Shown: positions 34,674-48,124 of the stretch, piece after piece | Numbering within the stretch: position 1 is the stretch's first letter | Layout: every line of letters begins with the position of its first letter | NCBI RefSeq assembly: GCF_029784165.1 | Contig: NC_073695.1 | Location: forward strand, 141,986,748 to 142,050,747 | Length of the DNA stretch: 64,000 nt | DNA from: Wyeomyia smithii | Lineage: Eukaryota; Arthropoda; Insecta; Diptera; Culicidae | Direction: 5' to 3' | Translations under genes and position numbers: made by a program | The notes under the pieces: model-generated | Told to the model about the DNA's origin: nothing | Seen by the model: the letters and a program-made list of their open reading frames with translations, nothing else | Database searches by the model: none

Positions 34674-34755
34674 AATTTAAGGAGTAAATGTAGTAATGAA
34701 GATAGAAAATTAAACTAACTGAAAATATGATTGTAGAAACTACGAAAAATATAGT

Positions 34756-34825
34756 TCAGCAGGTGGGACTCGAACCCACAACTTCCAATCTCCGGTCAGA
34801 TGTGTTCCCGTTACACCACCGCAGA
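34756..34825 (-). tRNA. tRNA-like cloverleaf, array unit 1 (probable pseudogene)
   Basis: The 70-nt minus-strand sequence folds as a cloverleaf. Acceptor TCTGCGG/CTGCTGA has one T-T mismatch and one G-U. The D stem is GTGT/ACAC with loop AACGGGA. The anticodon stem is TCTGA/TTGGA with loop CCGGAGA. The T stem is GTGGG/CCCAC with loop TTCGAGT. The A box (TGGTGTAACGGG) and B box (GGTTCGAGTCC) fit RNA polymerase III consensus. The nominal anticodon GGA would be serine, but the long serine variable arm is absent and position 33 is C instead of T. Confidence 0.55.
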
Positions 34826-35169
34826 ACGTTAAAGACGTAGTTCTAGAATCGAGTTTTGTATCGCTTATCCAATTCTCGCACTTCGTACATTTACTCAGTA
34901 GAGACTATTATTTATAGCTGGCTATTGTTTCAACACCCTCAGTGGAAGTTGGAATGACTTCTCAATGTGAGAGATAGAAACGTGCCAGTAAGTTGCCATC
35001 TCTACCAGCAGCAACATCGACTTGCGTCACAAACATTTTTACTTTTCTTTTTCCGACGCTAAGCAAAGTCATGCTATTTTTAATTTTAATTTAAGGAGTA
35101 AATGTAGTAATGAAGATAGAAAATTAAACTAACTGAAAATATGATTGTAGAAACTACGAAAAATATAGT

Positions 35170-35239
35170 TCAGCAGGTGGGACTCGAACCCACAACTTCC
35201 AATCTCCGGTCAGATGTGTTCCCGTTACACCACCGCAGA
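35170..35239 (-). tRNA. tRNA-like cloverleaf, array unit 2
   Basis: Identical by eye to the copy in unit 1, exactly 414 bp away. Confidence 0.55.
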
Positions 35240-35583
35240 ACGTTAAAGACGTAGTTCTAGAATCGAGTTTTGTATCGCTTATCCAATTCTCGCACTTCGT
35301 ACATTTACTCAGTAGAGACTATTATTTATAGCTGGCTATTGTTTCAACACCCTCAGTGGAAGTTGGAATGACTTCTCAGTGTGAGAGATAGAAACGTGCC
35401 AGTAAGTTGCCATCTCTACCAGCAGCAACATCGACTTGCGTCACAAACATTTTTACTTTTCTTTTTCCGACTCTAAGCAAAGTCATGCTATTTTTAATTT
35501 TAATTTAAGGAGTAAATGTAGTAATGAAGATAGAAAATTAAACTAACTGAAAATATGATTGTAGAAACTACGAAAAATATAGT

Positions 35584-35653
35584 TCAGCAGGTGGGACTCG
35601 AACCCACAACTTCCAATCTCCGGTCAGATGTGTTCCCGTTACACCACCGCAGA
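35584..35653 (-). tRNA. tRNA-like cloverleaf, array unit 3
   Basis: Identical by eye to units 1 and 2. A fourth copy at 35998-36057 loses its 5' acceptor strand at the TA/gap border. Confidence 0.55.
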
Positions 35654-36069
35654 ACGTTAAAGACGTAGTTCTAGAATCGAGTTTTGTATCGCTTATCCAA
35701 TTCTCGCACTTCGTACATTTACTCAGTAGAGACTATTATTTATAGCTGGCTATTGTTTCAACACCCTCAGTGGAAGTTGGAATGACTTCTCAGTGTGAGA
35801 GATAGAAACGTGCCAGTAAGTTGCCATCTCTACCAGCAGCAACATCGACTTGCGTCACAAACATTTTTACTTTTCTTTTTCCGACTCTGAGCAAAGTCAT
35901 GCTATTTTTAATTTTAATTTAAGGAGTAAATGTAGTAATGAAGATAGAAAATTAAACTAACTGAAAATATGATTGTAGAAACTACGAAAAATATAGTTCA
36001 GCAGGTGGGACTCGAACCCACAACTTCCAATCTCCGGTCAGATGTGTTCCCGTTACACACATATATATA

Positions 36070-36569
36070 NNNNNNNNNNNNNNNNNNNNNNNNNNNNNNN
36101 NNNNNNNNNNNNNNNNNNNNNNNNNNNNNNNNNNNNNNNNNNNNNNNNNNNNNNNNNNNNNNNNNNNNNNNNNNNNNNNNNNNNNNNNNNNNNNNNNNNN
36201 NNNNNNNNNNNNNNNNNNNNNNNNNNNNNNNNNNNNNNNNNNNNNNNNNNNNNNNNNNNNNNNNNNNNNNNNNNNNNNNNNNNNNNNNNNNNNNNNNNNN
36301 NNNNNNNNNNNNNNNNNNNNNNNNNNNNNNNNNNNNNNNNNNNNNNNNNNNNNNNNNNNNNNNNNNNNNNNNNNNNNNNNNNNNNNNNNNNNNNNNNNNN
36401 NNNNNNNNNNNNNNNNNNNNNNNNNNNNNNNNNNNNNNNNNNNNNNNNNNNNNNNNNNNNNNNNNNNNNNNNNNNNNNNNNNNNNNNNNNNNNNNNNNNN
36501 NNNNNNNNNNNNNNNNNNNNNNNNNNNNNNNNNNNNNNNNNNNNNNNNNNNNNNNNNNNNNNNNNNNNN
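36070..36569. other. Assembly gap (500 N)
   Basis: Exactly 500 N, a conventional placeholder length, so the true distance is unknown. Any open frame through it is meaningless. Confidence 0.99.
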
Positions 36570-37022
<453 letters not shown>

Positions 37023-37099
37023 ACTGTATAAAAATGGAATTCCGTAACGCTTGATCTTATTGATATTATTCCCTTATTCCCTCAGTCTCTGTGGTGTAC

Positions 37100-38630
37100 A
37101 GTAATCATCATCATTTTGAATCGTTCTAAATCAAAAATAATAAGGCGGTGACATGTAGGTTTTTTAACATGAAAATGTTCGCTGATGTTCAGGAAAGACA
37201 TTAGTTATAAAAAAATAGTTATATTCTAATTACTAAAACTTGAGATATTATTCACAAAACTACGTAAAACATGCAAAATTATGACTTTCTGTGCTAAATT
37301 TGCCTCTAAATCAAAATTCAAAGCGATGACATATGATTCTTTTTTCACTAAAATGTTTGTTAATGTTCAGGGAAGACATTTGAGGAAAAATAATTAGTAT
37401 CTGATCACTAAAACTTAAGATATTATTCACAAAACTACGTAAAACATGCAAAATTATGACTTTTTATACTTAATTCGTCTCCAAATCAAAATTCAAAGTG
37501 ATGACATGTGATTCTTTTTTCATCAAAATGTTCGTTGATGTTTAAGAAAGATATTTGAGAAAAAAAAATAGGTATCTAATCACTAAAACTTGAGATATTA
37601 TTTACGAAACTACGTAAAACACGCAAAATTATGACTTTCTGTGCTATATTTGCCTTTAAATCAAAATTCAAAGCGTTGACATATGATTTTTTATACTGAA
37701 ATGTTTGTTATCGTTCAGGAAAGACATGTGAGGAAAAATAATTAGTATCTGATTACTAAAACTTGAGATTTTATTCACAAAACTACGTAAAACAAGCAAA
37801 AATATGCTGAATTTGCCTCTAAATCAAAATTTCAAGCGATGACATGTGATTTTTTTTACATTAAAATGTTTGTAAACGTTCAGGAAAGACATTTGAAGGA
37901 AAGTAACAAGTATCTGTTTACTAAAACTTGAGATTTTATTCACAAAACTACGTAAAACTTGCAAAATTATGACTTTTTATGCTGAATTTGCCTCTAAAAC
38001 AAAATTTAAAGCCATGACATGTGATTCTTTTTTCATTAAAACGTTTTTTAATGTTCAGGAAAGACATTTGAGGAAAAATAAATAGTATATGATTACTAAA
38101 ACTTGAGATATCATTCACAAAACTACGTGAAACATGCAACTTTATGACTTTTTATGCTGAATTTGCCTCTAAATACAAATTTGAAGCGATGACATGTGAT
38201 TTTTTTTTACATTAAAATGTTTGTTAACGTTCAGGAAAGACATTTGAAGAAAAGTAACAAGTATCTGTTTACTAAAACTTGAGATTTTATTCACTTTTAT
38301 TCACATTTTAAAACTTAAGATATTATTCACGAAACTTCCGAAAACACGCAAAATTATGGCTTTCTGTGCTAAATTTGCCTCTAAATCAAAATTCAAAGCG
38401 TTGACATATGATTTTTTTTTCACTAAAATGTTTGTTAACGTTCAGGAAAGACATTTGAGGAAAAATTAAATGTATATGGTTACTAAAACTTGAGATATTA
38501 TTCACAAAACTGCGTGAAACATGCAAAATTATGACTTTTTATGCTGGATTTGCCTCTAAATCAAAATTCAAAGCGATGACATGTGATTCTTTTTTCATTA
38601 AAATGTTTGTTTGTGTTAAAATATAAAATG
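37100..38630. repeat. ~175-bp AT-rich satellite, about 8-9 units
   Basis: The phrase 'acttgagatattattcacaa' starts near 37238, 37413, 37587, 37761, 37926, 38101, 38277 and 38487, with about 165-176 bp between units and one shortened unit near 38300. Each also has 'aaaatgtttgttaacgttca' and 'gaaagacatttgaggaaaaa'. Diverged single units lie at about 38940-39070 and 39500-39640. Confidence 0.9.
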
Positions 38631-38821
38631 TATGTTTGAAGATGATTTTCTGTCTACAGCACAACAATATTGCAGCCTTCTAATAGCGCTCTCGATCAAC
38701 CAGATTAGTTGAGAAAATTCGTTATCGATATTGTTTTAGCACATTTTGCATGTTGTAGGATAAGAACAACGATACACCGTGCCCCAGAGCTGAGTCGAGA
38801 AAAATTGCAGTTCGAAAAGAT

Positions 38822-38912
38822 TCTCGACCTGATTGGGGATCGAACCCGATAGCACAACCGTGTGGGAGCCAATCCACATCGCTAACCACAGAGCCACGAG
38901 GACCACATACAG
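38822..38912 (-). mobile_element. tRNA-derived SINE head (different family)
   Basis: The minus strand reads 'tggctctgtggttagcgatg' (A-box-like) and GGTTCGATCCCC (B box), with an anticodon-like hairpin, TGTGG/CCACA. The acceptor arm does not pair well, so a SINE head or tRNA relic is likelier than a gene. Confidence 0.45.
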
Positions 38913-39068
38913 CATACAGAATACAGAAAATAACCGAAATTTTTTTTTAATTTTATACGTTTTTATACGATTACATGCGAAACTTTGACTTTTTATGCGC
39001 AATTCGCCTCTGAATCTAAATTCAATGATTTGTTTTTTTTTGCAATAAAATGTTCGTTGTTCTTTCAT

Positions 39069-39801
39069 CTACAATTTTTTTTTGCAGAATAACCCATGTC
39101 TCGAGCATGAACATTTTACATTTATGATGTTTTCGTAGTTTTGTGAATAGTTACATTTTACGCCATTCGATTTACTTTTGTACTTTTGAATTTGTATTTG
39201 ATTTTTATTAGAGAGCTTTTAACCAGAAGGTCATTCAGCTCTAAATCTTACTGTTTTACTTTTTTTGCGTTAATCCAAACTAGAGCTCACATTTAGCTGC
39301 AGGAAAGGTTACGATTCATTTGTTTGAATATCGATTAAGAGGCAGCTTAAGCATTAAAAATCTTTTATTTTCTTCTTTTCTACAAAGTTTTGTGGATTAA
39401 AAAATGGCGACTTCCGGTTTCAGGAAAATAACCTAAAGTGATATATGGCCAACAATTTCAATATTTTCGAAAGTGGACCTCCATACGTCATTTTATAGCG
39501 ATGACACAATTTTTTTTTTCATTAAAATGTTTGTTAACGTTCAGAAAAGACATTTGAAGAAAAATAACAAGTATCTGATTACTAAATTTGATATATTATT
39601 CACAAAACTACATGAAACATGCAAATTTATGACTTCTAAAGTGATATTTGGCCAACAATTTCAATACTTTCGAAAGTAGAACTCCTTACGTCACTTTGAA
39701 ATCCAAAATGGTGACTTCCAGTTTCTGTAAATCAGCCCAAAATCACAAAAAACAATCCAATATGGGTATTTCCGTTCTGCGCGTTCTCAGAATATGAAGC
39801 A
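39069..39801. other. Mixed noncoding repeats
   Basis: Stray units of the 175-bp satellite and 'gacttccggttt' blocks like those at 1256-2000. No gene seen. Confidence 0.5.
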
Positions 39802-39905
39802 GGGTAACGAACGTCTTCGTCAGTGGTTTTCTTCGGTAGTTTTACTGGCGCAATCTTATGCAAAAGAGGTCCGAAGAAAACCACTGACGAAGACGTTCGA
39901 CACCC
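39802..39905. mobile_element. 104-bp hairpin MITE, copy 2 (in the spacer)
   Basis: Same arms as copy 1 (GAACGTCTTCGTCAGTGG and complement) with a different loop. It is independent of the inverted-repeat duplication, because it lies in the spacer. Confidence 0.82.
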
Positions 39906-40094
39906 TACTTAAAGTGATGATGGAAGTATAAGATGTAAATTATATTTTTGAAGTAAGTTGAACTAATGCAGCAATGAAATATAAAAAAGAATCAATCTTT
40001 GAAACCTTTGATCCCGAGCATCGCCGGGAATGTTCAACTAGTATATATATATGTGTGTGTGTGTATGTGTGTGTGTATGTGTGTGTATGTGTGT

Positions 40095-40125
<31 letters not shown>

Positions 40126-40129
40126 ACGC

Positions 40130-40878
40130 TCTCCCAATCTCACTCGATTTTCTCAGAGATGGCCGAACCGATTTCAATGAAATTAAGTGCAAATGAAATG
40201 TCTAGTTTTACCATAAGCCCCTATTGAATTTTATTGTAGTCTGATTTCTAGATTAGAGGTTATGTATCGAAATGTAAAAATCACGAAAAATCACACGTTT
40301 CAAAGTTTGGCCCAATACGTTCCTTTTTCATTTGATTGTAATCAAACTTAAGCAACCGTTATATACTAAATTGTTAAAACAACGAAAGTCTATTATCTCA
40401 AGTATTACACGACTTATTTGAACATTACTAGTGTCATACAACGAGTCATCTAACAAACTTACAAATAAGAAACTTCATAGCAATTTGATATTCAAAAGTT
40501 TTGGAAAGAAAAGAAATTCTATTCAACACTATACCTGCTTTGATCAATATATATGGCCTCAACATGATTTAGATGTGATATGGTACTATTTAAACGTTCC
40601 CGGTATCGCTCTTGATTAAATTGTTCGAAATTAATAGTCATTTCTTTTATTTCGCTATTTCTCAGGCACTATCATTACGTAAAATTTCATATTTTATACT
40701 TCAATTACAACATCAATATTTTAGAACCCAAAGAGTGAATATACCTTTATTGGATTTAAGCATTCATGTAAATCTATTTTTACAAATAATAAGTTTGAAT
40801 GAGAAAGGCTGAGTCTGACCGCTAGGTGGATTAATTTAGGTTTTTCAGTGATTGCTACACCTTTCTAGGAGAAAGGCA
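40130..40878. repeat. Family A repeat (right arm)
   Basis: Mirror of the copy at 33746-34490, with only scattered single-base differences. Confidence 0.8.
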
Positions 40879-42286
40879 ATATTAAAATTGGAAATGAAAC
40901 TGGCAAATGTTGCGTCAGAATCAAATAATAATAACACCACAACCACATGATGGATAACAATAACCAATATGTTGTTGAATAGATAAAATGTTGAACAATT
41001 TTGTAATATGATAGTTATCATGATTTTTTCATTGCAAAAGTGTAAAAATCTATAAAAAGTGTCAAGGACAAATTTACGTGAACAATGACTCAATCACATA
41101 CGAGCATTCCTAGCACTGACGACATAAACAGACAACCAACCATTCCTTGTGATATTCTCGGTATCATTATCCAAAATAAAAAATGATAGTCTCCTCGTCC
41201 CAATAGTTCAATTTATGTTTGCTTTCATGAACCTAAACTAATTGATGTCTCGAAGGTAAAGGTTTTTCGAAGAGTTTGAAACACCTCTTTCATGAACAAT
41301 TTCTAAACTTGCTGCTAGAGCGTAATAGAAACTTGAAAGAAAACATGCTGGTAAAAGCAACAGTACCGTGGAGTATATGTGGAGCAGAGCGTCGCTAGTT
41401 TCTCGTCGTCTATCATTGCAGCGGGCATGACTTTCATTCGCGTGCAATCAAAACTGCAATGCTGCTACTGATGGTGATTGAAAATTTATCTCATGAGTAT
41501 GATTATCATAAAAATCATAAACTACTCAACAAGAATTGAACATTTTTGCAACGGCAATGAGTTATTTTTATTTATTTTTTATCTTCAATATTCACTAAAC
41601 AAGTGGCAAACGAAACTAACTTGTGATGCAAAAAACAAAAATGAATCTTTTTAAACTTTAACTTCATTGTAATTGTTAAATGTTATTTGCACAAAAAAAA
41701 AAAACACTACAGGCACAACATCGCCAAGTATAAATGAAGTTCTTTCGAGCGTAATTAAGTATATTCCTGAAAAAATTAAGGCTAAGAATTGAAATACGTA
41801 AATCACTGAGCAAACGAATTTACTGTGTCTGTAATTACAGTGTTTAGTCCCACGGCACCATATCATACAACCCGAGGGCTGTATACCTTGTAGTATTTAA
41901 ATTGCCATTTTTCATTTGGCTGAAACATTGCAAAGACGTTTCTATAGGGAAAAGATGTCATTTTGTGCTATTGGTTTATTTTTTTTAAAAACGACTCATT
42001 GTTGAGAAGCTATCGAAAAATACTGTTTTGGGTTGATGATTACAAATATTTTTAGAGCCAAAACGGTTTGTTTGATCGGTGTGTTGTCTTCGGCAAAGTT
42101 GTAGATGATAATTTTGTCTTTCCTAAATATATGTACACTTTAAAAAAATTATTTATTTTTTGAAAAACACGAATTAATCCACCCAGCGGTGAGACCTAGC
42201 TTTTCTCATCCACACGTTATTATTTGTTGAAATAAATTTGTCAAACAACTTCAAGTTTTAGGAAAAAATAATCTTGATAATACATA

Positions 42287-42391
42287 GGGTATCGAACGTC
42301 TTCGTCAGTGGTTTTCTTCGGCAGGTTTTCTGCAGCAATCTAATGCAAAAATCTGCCGAAGAAAACCCCTAACGAAGACGTTCGATATCCC
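42287..42391. mobile_element. Hairpin MITE, copy 3 (mirror of copy 1)
   Basis: Right-arm counterpart of 32229-32332. It is followed by 'acgtgc' where copy 1 has TA, so one flanking TA is lost here. Confidence 0.82.
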
Positions 42392-42753
42392 ACGTGCATA
42401 CATTCACACATGCAAACGTTTACAGATACACACACATGCAAATTTCTTTTGAAAAAATTTGCTTCGAATATATTACACAATTTTTTTTCATTGTAATATA
42501 AAAACGTCACTTTGGGTTTCTCGGGAAATGGGATGATGCTAAGAGGCTGGCAATCAACTTCAGATTCCGCCCTAGGGGCCGGGAATCGACTTCAGATTCC
42601 GCCTTCTGAAATACATCCTAAAAGTGCCAAATACAATCCAATAAAGGTATTTCCACTCTTTTCATTCCAAGAATAGTGATTATTTTGTTTCAAGTAAATG
42701 AATTTCGCAATGAAATAAGTATAATGTGTGAAATTTGGTTACAGTGTAAATAG

Positions 42754-43357
42754 CAGCGTCAGCTCGGTTTTCAATACCTTCTGGTGTACCACAAGGCAGC
42801 CACTTCGGCCCTTTGATCTTTATTTTGTTTGTGAACGATTTGAGCCACCGCCTTATTTCTCATCACCTCATGTACGCCAACGATTTAAAGGTTCACCGAG
42901 CCATTAGTCAATCGTGACGCCTTACAGCAAGACATCAACAAGATCTGGTGTAAATTGAATGGCATGGAGATGAACGCGACGAAATGTTAAGTAATTAGCA
43001 CAAACCAGAGCGCGGACGCAGCAGCACTACGAGTACAGAGTGAATGGTTTCAACCTAGAACGTGTTTCTTTGATACAGGACTCAGGAGTTACCATGAACA
43101 GTAAGCTCTGTTTCAACGAGCATATCACAGCGACAACGTGTAAAATTTTCGCCCTGCTAGGTTTCATTCGTCGAAATGCTCGCGACTTCAGCGACGTTTA
43201 TGCTCCTAAAACACTCTATTGCTCGATTGTGCAAAGCGTTCTTGAATACGCTGTTCAAATCTGGGCTAATCAAGAAGCCCAAATCGTTCGCATGGAGGGG
43301 ATTCAACTTGGGTTGAGCCTCGAAGATTACCACCATATGATCAGCGATGCCGATTAA
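42754..43357 (+). pseudogene. LINE reverse-transcriptase fragment (right arm)
   Basis: Mirror of 31256-31872. It shows SGVPQGSHFGPLIFILFVND, then a YADD-to-YAND change (LMYANDLKV where the left arm has LMYADDLKV), and LEYAVQIWA. Several residues differ from the left arm near its end. Confidence 0.8.
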
Positions 43358-43476
43358 TTAGACTGGAACCTTTGTACCAGAGACGCACTAACTTGCAACG
43401 CATGTTCGCTTTCGACATACTGAGCAATCATATTGATTGCGCAGACCTTCTGCAGCAGGTGAACAACTAGACATCG

Positions 43477-43998
<522 letters not shown>

Positions 43999-46745
43999 AA
44001 AAAAGAAAATGCTCAGCTCGTCGAACTGAGTCGAGTGATATACGACATTCGGCCCTTTTGAGCACTTTTATACCTCTAGTTTTTGCAGTGATTGCTCTAT
44101 ACCTTTCTAGGAGAAAGGCAAAAAGTAAAATGATAGAAATGACTTTTAATTTCAACTTCAATCCGGAGCAATTTTACCACAATATATCTAACTAATGGTA
44201 GTAGTGGTCATAGGCTCCTACAGGAAAAAAAATCCCGTGCAAGGCCGCAAACATTAAAATAGTACAATATCAAATTTAAATGATGTTGAGGCCACATATT
44301 TTGATCGTAGCTGTAGTTTTAAACAGTCTGCGGGTTACGTTTCTTTCTATAACTTCAAACCACATGTTAAAACATTATGAAATTCATTGTTTAAGGGTTG
44401 AAAAGCCCATTAATTTGAATTCAACTATGTTCATAGCTTCTGAGATATAAGAGCCATTTTCTCATTCTGACACAGCGCCAAAACTAAAAGTTTGATTACA
44501 ATGAAATTCAATAGCAACCTAAGCGGCAAATAGACCCTTCAGTTGACACCAAAATAAAAAGAATCGGTCAGACCATCTCTGAAAAAAGTGAGTGCGAAAA
44601 AGAAGGTGCACATACACACGTACACACCCACACACAAACATATACACCAATACATGCATACATGCAGAAAATGCTCGACTCGTCGAATTGAGTCGAGTAG
44701 TATATGACATTTGGCCATTTGGATCCCTTTCTACCTTTTAATTAGCCAGTGATCGTTAGGAGAAAGTCAATATGTTTACTTTTAATATGTGATTTCACAT
44801 TTTTATGAACAACGGACATAGTTACTATCCGATTACAATAAAATTCAATAGCAACCTATGGGGCTAGTGGACCTTCCATTTGACACTAATTTTGTGAAAA
44901 TCGGTTCAGCCATCTCTGAGAAAAATGAGTGAGTTTAAACAACCTCAGGATAACTTTTCTTTACATAACTTTTGTACCATATGTTCAATCATAACAAAAT
45001 TTGAAAGTTAAGGGTTTTGGAGACAGCCCAATTATTTTAAATCAGTTTTATTGAAATCGGTTATGTGGTTTCTGAAATATTGATGTTTCGTGATTTTTAC
45101 ATTTTGATACATAACCTCTAAACTAAAAATCCGATTGCAATGAAATTCAATAGCAGCCTATGGCGCAACAAGACCTTTAATTTGCAATTAATTTTATGAA
45201 AATTGGTCCAGCCATCTCTGAGAAAAGTGAGTGAGAAGAAAAAAGTTGCACATACACACACACACATACACACATACATACAGAAAATGCTCACTTCGTC
45301 GAAAGGAGTCGAGTGGTATATGACATTGGCCATTGGGACCACTTTTATACCTTTGGTTTTTCCAGTGATTGCTATACCTTTCTAGGAGAAAGGCAAAACT
45401 AAAGATATAAAAGTGCTCCAAAGGGCCGAATGTCGTATATCACTCGACTCAGTTCGACGAGCTGAGCATTTTCTGTATGTGTGTGTATAAGTGTGTGTGT
45501 ATGTGTGTGTGTGTGTGTGTAACGCTCTCACAATCTCACTCGATTTTCTCAGAGATGGCTGGACCGATTTCAATGAAATTAATTGCAAATGAAAGGGCTA
45601 AATGCCCCATAAGACCCTATTGAATTTTATTGTAATCGGATTTTTAGTTTAGAGGTGTAAAACTCACGAAACATCAATATCTCAGAAACTACGCAACTGA
45701 TTTGAACAAAATTAATTTCAAATGAACGGGCTACTCAAAAAACCTTTACGTTTTGAATTTCATTAAGATTGAGCTTGTGGTTCAATTGTTATGGAAAGAA
45801 ACGTGTTATCGAGACAATTTAATCTCACTCATGTTTCTCAGAGATGGCTGGACCGATTTTCATAAAATCGGTGTCATATGGAAGGTCTAGTTGCCCCATA
45901 AGATTTTTTTTTGCAATCGGATCATTACTTTGCCTGTCGAGTTTAAAAACTCACTCACTTTTCTCAGAGATGGCTAAACTGATTTTCACTAAACTAGTGT
46001 CAAATGAGAGGTCCAGCTGCCTCATAACACCCTATTGAATCGGACAGTAACTTCGTCTGTAATGTACCGAAATGTGAAAATCACGTAACTTCATTATCTC
46101 AGAAACTACACAACCGATTTGAACAATATTGATATCAGATGAACGGGCTAGTTAACTGCGTTAACTGCGAAATTATGACTGAACAAGTGGTTTCATAATT
46201 CGGCTGCTCTATACGTTCCCATTTCATTCGATTATAATCGAACTTAAGCAACCGTTATATATTAAATTGTTAAAACAACGAGTCTATTATCTCAAAGATT
46301 ACACGATTTATTCAACATAACTAGCGTCATATGAACGAGTTATATCTTAAACTAACAAATAACTAACTTCATAACAACATGATATGTGGTTCAAAAGTCA
46401 TGGAACGAAAAGAAATTCAAAGACTATTTAAAACTATACCTGATTTGATCAATATACTTGGCCTCAACATAATTTGAATGTGGTTTCGTACTATTTGAAC
46501 GTTCCCGGTATCGCTCGTGATGAAACTTTTCGAAATTTAAAGTCATTTGTTTTATTCCGCTATGTATTAAGCACTAACATTACGTCAATTTTCATATTTG
46601 ATACTTCAATTACAACATCAATATTTTAGAACCCAAAGAGTGAATATACTTTTATTAAATTGAATCGTCCATGTAAATCTATTTTTACTAATAAAAAGTT
46701 CGAATGAGAAAGGCTGGATCTGACCGCTAGGTGAAATAATTTAGG
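43999..46745. repeat. Cluster of family A copies in both orientations
   Basis: Boundary motif CCTTTCTAGGAGAAAGG near 44101 and 45378. Copies before about 45395 run forward. The copy from about 45396 to 46740 runs in reverse, ending with the 'ctgaccgctaggtg' block. This gives a head-to-head imperfect inverted repeat. Several CA/GT tracts are included. Confidence 0.75.
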
Positions 46746-47762
46746 TTTTTTTTTGACGTGGGATTACGTCTTTGTTTTCTAAACATATATATGCATATAC
46801 CAGTATAGAAAACTTGCTGGCTTTTCTAAAGCAGAATATGAACAGGTTTGTCGTTTTTGGCATCAAAGAAACCGACCAACAAAAGGGGGAATTCTGAAAG
46901 ACCATAACCGTCGCCTTAATTGTATTGGGACTAGAGGAGAACTTAAGAGGCCAGAAAAATGTTCCTAGAAGACACTGAACTGAAAACGTTCAAAATGCTG
47001 GGGCGACATTGCGCATATCGTTTCGAGCAACTCGAACAAAACTAAATGATCGCTGGGGGGCGTTATATTTCGTTTTTCGTATTATTCGACTTCGCGGGTA
47101 AGGTGAGCCGCAGGATAAATGACAATAACTGGCAGTATGTGACCTACGCGATCAAATATTATACGCTATCCTCCGAAACCCTACTTGTAGCAGAAATTTT
47201 AGATCATACCAATCCATCCTGAGAAATGTCATTGACGCTCGGGTCAAACCGTCAAATCCATAAAGTCTTGTGGATATAAAGTGTCTTGCCAGAGTAATCG
47301 TTTAATGTGCGTAAAAATTATCGAATTTCCGTTTGTTAAATATTGAGTGTTTTTTATTATAACAAGTCTCATTAACTGATAGCATGGGGTATTGAATTGT
47401 TGACAGTGTGACAGATGTCAGCGGTTTGAAACAACAAGATATACAACACCGGTGCGGAGAACGAAAAGTTGGTCTTTATTAGCTGGTTCTAATTAGGTTT
47501 CGCTGGTGTAAATCTAGTATAAAGTTGTTTCAAAAATAGACCACCGCTGAAGATGCCCTTACAATTAAAATGTAGTCTACATTTGAGCCGTTGCGGAACA
47601 GAGTGGTCTAAAGACCATTTTTTTCGAAAAGGGTTTTTTGCATGAACCGCATCCACTCAAGAGGCTGAAGTTGGGAGATTCATAAAATTTCGAAAAATCG
47701 AACTTTAAAGCTGATTTATACAGTGTTGAAATTTCGTCGAAACAGAATGGCCATTCTATTTC
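46746..47762. other. Noncoding DNA, no gene recognised
   Basis: Starts with 'gacgtgggattacgtctttg'. One extra 'cggaacagagtggtcta' copy lies near 47594-47610, matching the inverted ends of the next element. No protein-like frame. Confidence 0.45.
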
Positions 47763-48093
47763 GGAACAGAGTGGTCTATGTACATAAATCGGTGTAATAT
47801 TATCATGTAACACGTAACATTTAGCATATCACATGTGATAAGTAATATGACACTTGTTCTGTACATGTCACACGTAATATGTAACATGTTACACGTAAAG
47901 TAACACGAAAAATGTAACATGTAAAATATTATGTAATATGTAACATGTTGTGTTGCATGTAATGTTACACGTGACAACTTACATGTGACATGCTATATGT
48001 ACCACATAACATGTGACACTAGCCATTTTATACAAGTTGCCGTCAGTTTTCTTTGTCGGTTACCAGGTTTGTGTACATAGACCACTCTGTTCC
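47763..48093. mobile_element. Element with perfect 22-bp inverted ends and an ACATGTAAC-rich core
   Basis: GGAACAGAGTGGTCTATGTA at the left (47763 onward) is exactly mirrored at 48072-48093. The core (about 47800-48010) is a degenerate repeat of 'acatgtaacacgtaa' type words, itself rich in the palindrome ACATGT. No ORF. A MITE or snap-back element is likely. No clear target duplication. Confidence 0.7.
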
Positions 48094-48124
48094 TAAACGA
48101 TACGAGGATTCCAGAGAATATATA

